This document shows positions 57,059 to 64,000 of a stretch of 64,000 nt of DNA, piece after piece; position 1 is the first letter of the stretch; every line of letters begins with the position of its first letter. The stretch is from Fagopyrum homotropicum. Lineage: Eukaryota; Streptophyta; Magnoliopsida; Caryophyllales; Polygonaceae. A model generated the notes under the pieces. It worked only from the letters and a program-made list of their open reading frames with translations, was not told the origin of the DNA and did not search any database. The stretch lies in assembly GCA_033239125.1 (NCBI GenBank), contig BSWB01000004.1:120909235-120973234 (forward strand). Reading direction: 5' to 3'. The position numbers were made by a program, and so were the translations under genes.

Positions 57059-59230
57059 ATTTTTATGGATGCTTTTTCTATTTATGGTTCCTCATTTGAT
57101 AATTGTCTTGCTAACCTATCTCTTTTTCTACAAAGGTGTGAAGACACGAACCTAATTCTAAATTGGGAGAAGTTTCACTTTATGGTTAAGGAAGACATTG
57201 CTTTAGGACACTAAATCTCTAATAGAGGTATTGAGGTTGACAAAGCTAAGATTGAGATGATAGAGAAGCTTCCTCCTCCATCTTCGGTGAAGGGGATTAT
57301 AAGTTTTCTAGGACATGCTGGATTCTATAGGAGATTCATTAAGGACTTTTCGAAAATCTCTAAACCGCTAACTAATCTATTGATTAAGGATGCTGTTTTT
57401 GAATTTTTGAAAGAATGTTTGGATGCTTTTTACAGGATTCGAAAAGCTCTAATCTCAGCCCCAATAATTCAACCTCCGGATTGGAATCTCCCATTTGAGG
57501 TCATATGTGATGCAAGTGACGTAGCTCTAGGACCGGTGCTTGGACAAAAGAAAGATGGACGCACTCATGCCATCTATTATGCTAGCAAGACGCTAGATGA
57601 AGTGCAACTCAACTATGCCACAACAGAAAAGGAATTTCTTGCTGTTGTATATGCATTTGAAAAGTTTTGTTCTTATCTTATAGGAGCGAAGGTGATTGTA
57701 TACACGGATCATTCAGCAAATCGGTATTTGCTAGAAAGATGCAAAGCCAAGGCTGATTAGGTGGATTCTCCTCCTTCAAGAGTTCGATCTTGAGATTCGT
57801 GACAAGAAAGGATCCGAAAATTCTGTTGCGGATCACTTAAGTCGTCTACCTCATGTTACAAGCGACGACTTGCCTATTGATGACTCTTTCCTGGACGAAC
57901 AATTGCATCTAATGGGAGAATGCATCGATCATATTTCTAGAGGTAACGAACCTTGGTTTGCTAATTTTGTGAATTATTTGGTTTGTAAGGAAATACCTCC
58001 CGGACTATCCTATGCACAAAGAAAGAAGTTCTTTAGGGATGTCCGCCAATACTATTGGAATGAACCTCTACTCTTCAAGAGAGGTCCTGATGGAAGTATT
58101 AGAAGATGTGTGCCTGAAGACGAAATGCAAAGTGTCATTCGTCATTGTCATTCTCTTCCTTGCGGAGGACACACTAGCTCTCACAAGACTAGCGCTAAGG
58201 TATTACAATCCGGATTCTTTTGGCCTACATTATTTATGGATGTGCAAACCTTTGTTGCTTGTTGCGATGCTTGTCAAAGAATAGGGAATATTTCTAGGAG
58301 GAATGAAATGCCTCTCAACAACATCCAAGAAGTGGAAATCTTTGACGTTTTTGGAGTTGACTTCATGGGACCATTCTCATCATCTTGTGGTAACCAATAC
58401 ATACTTCGAGCTGTAGATTATGTTTCAAGATGGGTATAAGCTATTGCCTCTCCAACTAATGATGCAATGGTGGTTGTTAAGTTTTTTAAGCGAACTATTT
58501 TCCCAAGGCTTGGGACACCCCGAACCATCATTAGTGACGGAGGATCACACTTCATTACCCGTCGATTTAAAGATCTACTATAGCCAAGTATGGGGTGATT
58601 CACAAGATCACCACACCCTACCATCCGCAAACAAGTGGACAAGTGGAAATTTCTAATAGGGAGATCAAAGGAATTCTAGAAAAAACGGTGTCAAAGACAA
58701 GGAAGGATTGGTCATTAAAGCTGGATGATGCATTGTGGGCGTATAGAACCAAATACAAGACTCCCATAGGCACAACACCATACAATCTTGTGTATGGGAA
58801 ATCTTTTCATCTTCCAGTGGAGCTGGAACATAAGGCATATTGGGCCGTTAAGTGGTTGAACTTTGGCATGAAGGAAGTGGGAGGGAAGCGTCTCTTGGAT
58901 CTTAATGAGATAGAGGAACTCCGCTTGGACGCCTATGAGAACGCCAAGATCTACAAGGAGAGAGCGAAGCGTTGGAATGATAAGCATATCATTCCAAAGG
59001 ACTTCAAAGAAGGAGACATTGTTCTTCTTTTCAATTCTAGACTTCGACTCTTTCCCAGTAAGCTTAAATCTCGTTGGACAGGACCTTATGTAATTAAACA
59101 CGTTTTTCCCCATGGTGCAGTTGAAGTATGGGGTGAGAAGTGCGGAAGTTTCAAAGTGAATGGCCAACGACTCAAGAAGTACTCACCGGAACTCCAAACT
59201 GAGAAAGTCGCTCCGATTATCCTCACTTAA
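57059..59230 (+). pseudogene. pol: Element 4b pol: RT palm to integrase end
   Basis: Begins abruptly at the RT catalytic motif (FMDA instead of FMDD), then the RT connection (FLGHAGFYRRFIKDFSKIS), RNase H (CDASDVALGPVLGQ), integrase zinc finger (HCHSLPCGGHTSS, CCDACQRIGN) and core (DFMGPFSSSCGN, ISNREIKGILEKTV), ending with TAA at 59228. Lesions: TAA 57212, a frameshift near 57740, TAA 58437, and a 2-bp gain near 58577. After the stop the GACCTAAAACAAAGCGCT block is present but the 5' half of the post-pol hairpin is lost. Confidence 0.88.
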
Positions 59231-60075
59231 GTATAAAGGATTGGTCTAGCTATGGACCTAAAACAAAGCGCTAACCCAAGGTATTGCATTCTTGCTTTTG
59301 CTTTTGTTTTTCTTAGATTGGATTAGAGTAGTTGTTTTTGCTTGTTTTTCGTCGATACCTTCCGGTATGTTTTGTGCCTTTGGATGTCAGGGTTGAGAAA
59401 CGACCAAAATAAGTGAAGAGAGCCGAAAGATCAATGAAATTTGGATTTTTGGCAAGAACACAACATTCCACGGGTAAAAAGGCAAAACCACGATCGTGGT
59501 TTAATTAATTCTGGCCGTAGAAAATTACGTCGGAGGCTGCCAAATAAAAAGACCCAGAACCACGGCCATACTGCTACTTCCACGGCCGTGGAGCTGCCCG
59601 ACAGGCCGTGGTTTTCGAAGATTTTACGGGGCTATATAAGTTCTTCTTCTTCACAATTTCTCACAACTCAACCTCTCTTCCACGCCCCTCTACCACGCCC
59701 AAATCCCCAATCCCGCATTGCTTTATTCGGCGAACGTTTTGCACGATTCTTTGCTCTAAATTGAAGCAAATTTGATTCTACGGTGGATTTTTGCAACAAA
59801 CAGCACAAACATTCAGCGATAGGGCGAGAATTTGGATTTCTTGAAATCCAAACCCTACGTTTTTTCTCAACTCTTCCCTTGGTTGATTTTATTCGTTTTC
59901 TTTGATGTTTTTTTAGAGAAATGAACGGATTTGAACCTAGAAATAGTTTAGGACTGCTGTTGTTGAGTTTGTTGTGGTGATTATGAGATTTTGAGGGAAA
60001 TCGAGCATTTCCACGGCCAGCCGTACATTTCCACGGTCGTGGAACCTGAAGAACAGGTCGTGGTTTTCTCTGAAA
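59231..60075 (+). other. pol-ORF3 spacer and ORF3 leader with palindromes
   Basis: No gene. CCACGGCCGTGG is perfect at 59580-59591, with half-sites from 59466 to 59612. The leader cluster at 60008-60064 (TTTCCACGGTCGTGGAACC, AAGAACA, GGTCGTGG) ends about 12 nt before the ORF3 ATG at 60076. The arrangement mirrors 5342-6112. Confidence 0.6.
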
Positions 60076-60698
60076 ATGTTTGGAACAAGGAAATCAAACC
60101 GAAACAAGAAACAAAAGGGTGCAAGATTCTCTTCCCAACCCCCTCCCATTGTCCCACTGACCCTAGGATCTCTACCATCCATGATAACCACTTGGGAGTG
60201 TTTGAAAAGATCCACAAGCGCAAGGTTATCGCTCCTATATACATTGTGCTTGAAGAGTTTGAGGAAGTACATGTTGTGAATGATCTTAGGTGGATGCTGG
60301 ATAGGTCTGGAATCACTACCTTTGCTAGCATTAGAGAGGATGCCTATGAGGAGATTACTAAGGAATTCATTACCTCTTTTGAGCATAGAGCCGTTAACCG
60401 AACGGTATCCTTCCTGTTGATGGACTACACCTATCATATGTCTATAGCTCAGTTTGGAGCATTGTTTGGGTTTGTTGATACATTCAATGGGACGTTTTCC
60501 AAGGGTGCTCAAGCTAAAGAATTTTGGGAGGAAATTATGGTTGTCGGTCATGAGGATCATTGGAAACCGGCCGACTCAATAGACAAGCTTATCTATACCC
60601 TCACCTTCAAAATTGCCCATAGGATCCTCTCCGAGTGCCTATTCCCTAGGACCGAGACTCCCCAAAAGCTCAAAGTTGATGAGCTTTTTATCCTTTAA
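60076..60698 (+). pseudogene. Element 4b ORF3, frameshifted and truncated
   Basis: The ATG at 60076 (MFGTRKSNRNKKQKG) matches the basic N-terminus of element 1 ORF3. A frameshift within the Ser/Pro linker (about 60110-60160) moves the globular part into the frame ending at 60698: STIHDNHLGVFEKIHKRK, REDAYEEITKEFITSFEH, IAQFGALFGF, CLFPRTETPQK. The C-terminal third is missing because the sequence joins LTR near 60700. Confidence 0.75.
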
Positions 60699-60699
60699 T

Positions 60700-61995
60700 T
60701 TAATTCTGGCCGTGGAAGATCATTTCGAGAGCAAAGAAATCATTCCACGGTGGTTCCACGGGCATGGAAAGTTGTTCTTGGCCGTGGTTCTTCTAACGGT
60801 TTCCACGTGTCAGATTTGCCACGTCAACAGCGGTTATTGGGCTTTTGTAATCCTATTTTCCTCCTATAAGAAGGTTGAAGAAGAGAGAAATCAGGACATC
60901 AGCTATCACCAGCATCCAGCGCCACATTTACAGTTAGAGAGAGTTTTGGAGGAGATATTATTGCGTGAAGGGAAGATTTGGAGAAGTACGCACTTGAAGA
61001 TTGCGTACTCGGAAAAGATCTTAGGGTTTCACTTTGAAGGCGGATTGACGTCCCGTTCTTCTTTGTTCCTTCAGATTTATGAGAGATTCCTATTCTATTC
61101 TACATCCATTTAACGCAAGTTATGGTTTTTGTGTTTGATTAACATTGGTTTTGTGTTTGTTATTGAGATTTTAAGGTCTTACCCTTTTTCTCTTTTATAT
61201 TTGATTTTGGATTTGATGACAATGATTGTTGGCTAAAACCCTTAAGCAATTCTAAGGTTAAGGGTTGATAGTTGTGGTAAAGATGATGATAGATTGAACC
61301 AAAACAGATTGGACCCTGAGAGTTGCGAGAAACCTCGTTGTCGAGACTTTCCACGGCCTGTTCTTGAGTTCTACGGCTGTGGTTCTTCAAGATCTAACCG
61401 TGGTTTTCCTTTGTTGTACGTGTTTTGTTTTTGCTTTGATCTAAAGTTAAAGATTTGCTTTAACCTAGCCTTGACTTACCTTTTCTAGGTAGTAGTGAGA
61501 CTAAACATCCTCTACTTTGGTTTCGAGTGTCACAACCTTAATCTTTTTGGCTTATATTTGATTCCCTTGGGTTTGGACATGGGTATTTGAGAGTTTAATC
61601 TTATCTCTTGATCTTTTTATATTGCTACCTCAACAACCTTTATAGAGAGAGCCTTTTGGGTGAGACTTATGGGTTTTGGAACTTCGCCGTACAACTCCCT
61701 ACCTTAGATATACCTTTGCAATCCCGACTCTGTCCGTATATCTTTAGAACATCTTGAATCGATTGCCACAATTGGATAGATGAATCTTTAGAATCGTTGT
61801 TTTTCCAATTAATCTTTATAAAAGCTTTTGTTATTTGCTTGACAATTTGTGAACTGAATTTATCACCCCAAATCCTTGAGTTTGATACTCTGGAATTCTT
61901 GCTTTACTACGCCGATCCGTACACTGTGGGTTCACTTTGCTTGATTTCAGTTTTTATAAATTTAAGACTTTGACGCGCACACTTTCGAGCGAACA
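60700..61995 (+). mobile_element. Element 4b 3' LTR, first ~410 bp deleted
   Basis: It matches the element 1 LTR from within palindrome cluster one (60712-60802) through TTGGCTAAA..CCCTTAA (61230), cluster two (61350-61405) and the end GCGAACA at 61995. The deletion that joined it to ORF3 removed the 3' non-coding region and LTR start. It abuts integrase coding sequence at 61996. Confidence 0.75.
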
Positions 61996-62630
61996 GTAAC
62001 CCACAAGGTCGCTACTCCTTACCATCCTCAAACAAGCGGGCAAATGGAGATCTCAAATCGAGAAATCAAGAGCATTCTAGAGAAAAATGTATCTAGAACA
62101 AGGAAGAATTGGTCAATGAAACTGATGATGCGCTTTGGGCATATAGGACCGCTTTCAAGACTCCTATATGCACAATACCTTACAATCTCGTCGATGGGAA
62201 GTCTTGTCATCTTCTGGTGGAGTTAGAGCACAAGGCTTATGGGGCAATCAAATGGCTCAACTTCGATTTGAAGGAAGCTAGAGGGCAACGCCTCTTGGAT
62301 ATCAATGAGGTAGATGACATCCGCTTAAATACCTATGAGAACGCACGGATCTAGAAAGAAAGAACAAAGAGGTGGCACGACAAGCACATCATTCCCAACG
62401 AGTTGAAAGAAGGAGATCTCATCCTTCTTTTCAACTCTAGACTTCGGCTATTTCCTGGTAAGCTTAAACCTCGTTAGACATGACCTTTTACTATAAAACA
62501 TGTTTTTCTTTATGGTGCAGTTAAAGTATGGGTTGAACATTGCAGATGTTTCAAGGTTAACGGCTATAGGTTGAAGAAATACATGCCGGAATTTCCGGTT
62601 GAGGGCATTGCTCCTATCCTTCTTAAATGA
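61996..62630 (+). pseudogene. Element 5 integrase C-terminal part
   Basis: Starts in the integrase core (VTHKVATPYHPQTSGQ, with the catalytic Glu in MEISNREIKS), has a small frameshift near 62115, TAG within NARI*KERTK (about 62354) and further stops near 62475, and ends LKKYMPEFPVEG...LLK with TGA at 62628. The upstream pol is absent because element 4b's LTR lies against it. Confidence 0.85.
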
Positions 62631-63569
62631 TCATCGAGGGAGACAAGTCCAGCTAGCGACCTTAAACCAAGCGCTTCTGGGAGGCAACCCAAGATATTTC
62701 TATGTTTTTTTCCCCTTTTCCTTACTTAGATTAGATTAGTTTTGTTATTTTTCGTTGATACGCTACGGGTTTTTCTTGTGCCTTTGATGACATTAACTAT
62801 ATTACTTTCTCAAAAAAGATCAATAAAGGACATAAGATCGAGATTTTTATGACGAAGGAATGAAGGAACACACGTAGGAAGGAATGATGGAAAAAAGACA
62901 CATAAATCGATCCTCTCCAGATAAATTGGTCGATTTATATGAATTAAATTATTTAATTCAATCGAATTTTCCTATGTCACAAGCAAGATCAACCAAAAAA
63001 TCGACCCTCTTGAAAACAATCGGTCAATTTTTAGTGTATGTGGGGAAGAGGAAGAAAAATCGGGCCTATAAAAAATTCGACCCTAAAAATCGGCCAATTT
63101 TCTTCAGTTTTTCGGGAGGGTATAAAACCCTCATCTCTTCATCTTCACCCTATAAACTCTTCTCTCCCACACGACAAGGAGGGCCGTCGAATACCCAAAT
63201 CCTCAAATCTCCGTTTCTTAATCATTTTCACTCATTCTTCAGTCTAAACTGAAGCTCTCCACACGACATAGAAGATTCAAGGCACAAACAGCGCAACAAA
63301 CCACCGAATCATCCGATCTTCAGTTTTTTCGTTCCAAACCCTAACGAGATTTTCTGTCCTTAGATTCGAGAATTTGGTTGTTGTTTGGTTCAGCTTGTTG
63401 TGCTGAATATAATAGAATAGTAACCAGTGTAAGAAAGCTATTGGAAGCAATTGTTGGACGAAACCTTTACAGAATCGACCGATTCATCACCGTAGTAAAA
63501 AATAGACCTATTTTCCAAAAAAATCGGCCGATTAAGTTTGAAGAACAACCCGATTTTCTTCAACTAGAA
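62631..63569 (+). other. Element 5 post-pol hairpin, spacer and ORF3 leader
   Basis: No gene. The hairpin relic TGGG-AGGCAA-CCCA is at 62678-62691, 48 nt after pol. Palindrome family AATCGGCCGATT: spacer cluster 62904-63110 (AAATTGGTCGATTTA, AATCGGTCAATTTTT, AATCGGCCAATTTT), leader cluster 63472-63560 with a perfect AATCGGCCGATT at 63522-63533, then GAAGAACA and ACCCGATTTT before the ATG at 63570. It matches the layout at 59231-60075 with a different motif. Confidence 0.65.
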
Positions 63570-64000
63570 TGTAATCTCTATGTCGATTTGCACGGTCTTC
63601 GATCCCAAGGAGGGGTTCTTCCACCCATCCTTCCCAACCTGCTCCACCACCTCCTTCCAGGCTTCCGGTAATTCAAGAAAAGCACAAGAAAAGGTACGAT
63701 CGTCTCTTGACTCGCCCAATCATTTCCCCTCACGATGTTGTGATTGATGAACTAGATATACTGATTGTTAGAGAAGATATAGATTCGATGATTGAAAGGA
63801 CTGGTTTGAAAAAGTTTGTACGAATTAGCAAAGATGCGTTTGAGGAAATTACCTTGGAATTTTTGAGTTCGTTCAAACATGACCATAGGGAAAGAAAAGT
63901 GAAATTCGGACTTCTGAACAAAAATTATGAGTATCCGATTATTGTGTTTGGGAACATGTTTGGGTTTACAGCTTCGTCTGCAGGTACCTTCCCTAGAGGT
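63570..64000 (+). pseudogene. Element 5 ORF3, N-terminal part, runs off the window
   Basis: ATG at 63570 is followed at once by TAA (codon 2). The frame is then open to the window end: a Pro-rich linker (PAPPPPSRLP), IISPHDVVIDELDILIVRED, AFEEITLEFLSSFKHD and IVFGNMFGF. This is the same domain as in elements 1 and 4b but well diverged. The start is set by the conserved leader layout. Confidence 0.65.

Overview
This window is nuclear DNA of a dicot-like flowering plant. It is dominated by LTR retrotransposons, most of them Athila-lineage Ty3/gypsy elements with a PBS complementary to tRNA-Asp, an FMDD reverse transcriptase and an extra third ORF. It holds one complete host gene, a 15-exon organellar-type aspartyl-tRNA synthetase on the minus strand (43357-49211). 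No bacterial or phage features are present.

Layout: (1) 1-13904, a rearranged Athila element on the minus strand (element 1). Its 5' LTR, gag and pol are recognisable, but its 3' end is folded into a 1.4-kb inverted repeat. (2) 13905-15338, a fragment of another Athila LTR that element 1 apparently entered. (3) 15339-16694, unique DNA with a possible terminal exon of a membrane-protein gene. (4) 16700-27914, a structurally complete but mutated Athila element on the plus strand (element 2), flanked by the 5-bp duplication GAGGT. (5) 27920-29808, unique DNA with simple repeats and a perfect 20-bp inverted pair. (6) 29814-39719, a 9.9-kb non-coding large retrotransposon derivative with 3.1-3.2 kb LTRs, an initiator-Met PBS and the duplication AGGGT. 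(7) 39725-49400, a lone glutathione synthetase exon and the aspartyl-tRNA synthetase gene. (8) 49400-51060, AT-rich tandem repeats, then a mosaic of a chromovirus LTR end, a tRNA-derived SINE, a 5.8S rRNA piece and an integrase scrap. (9) 51061-64000, a nested pile: a non-autonomous LTR element with one transposon-type ORF, then the right-hand parts of three Athila elements (4, 4b and 5).

The most striking signal is not a gene. Every Athila family here, and the unrelated-looking non-autonomous element, carries its own short palindrome, usually centred on GGCC, scattered at the same structural positions: two clusters in the LTR, the protease-RT linker, the pol-ORF3 spacer, and immediately upstream of the ORF3 start codon. 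The sequence differs by family (CCACGGCCGTGG; AATCGGCCGATT; ATCTCGGCCGAGAT; CACCTCG/CGAGGTG; TTTCAAGGCCTTGAAA) while the positions stay fixed. That suggests a recognition site co-evolving with a trans-acting factor, and ORF3 is the natural candidate (inference). A second signal is a short hairpin about 42-48 nt after the pol stop codon in three elements, with compensatory base changes. All Athila coding regions here carry stops or frameshifts, so none looks autonomous as it stands.
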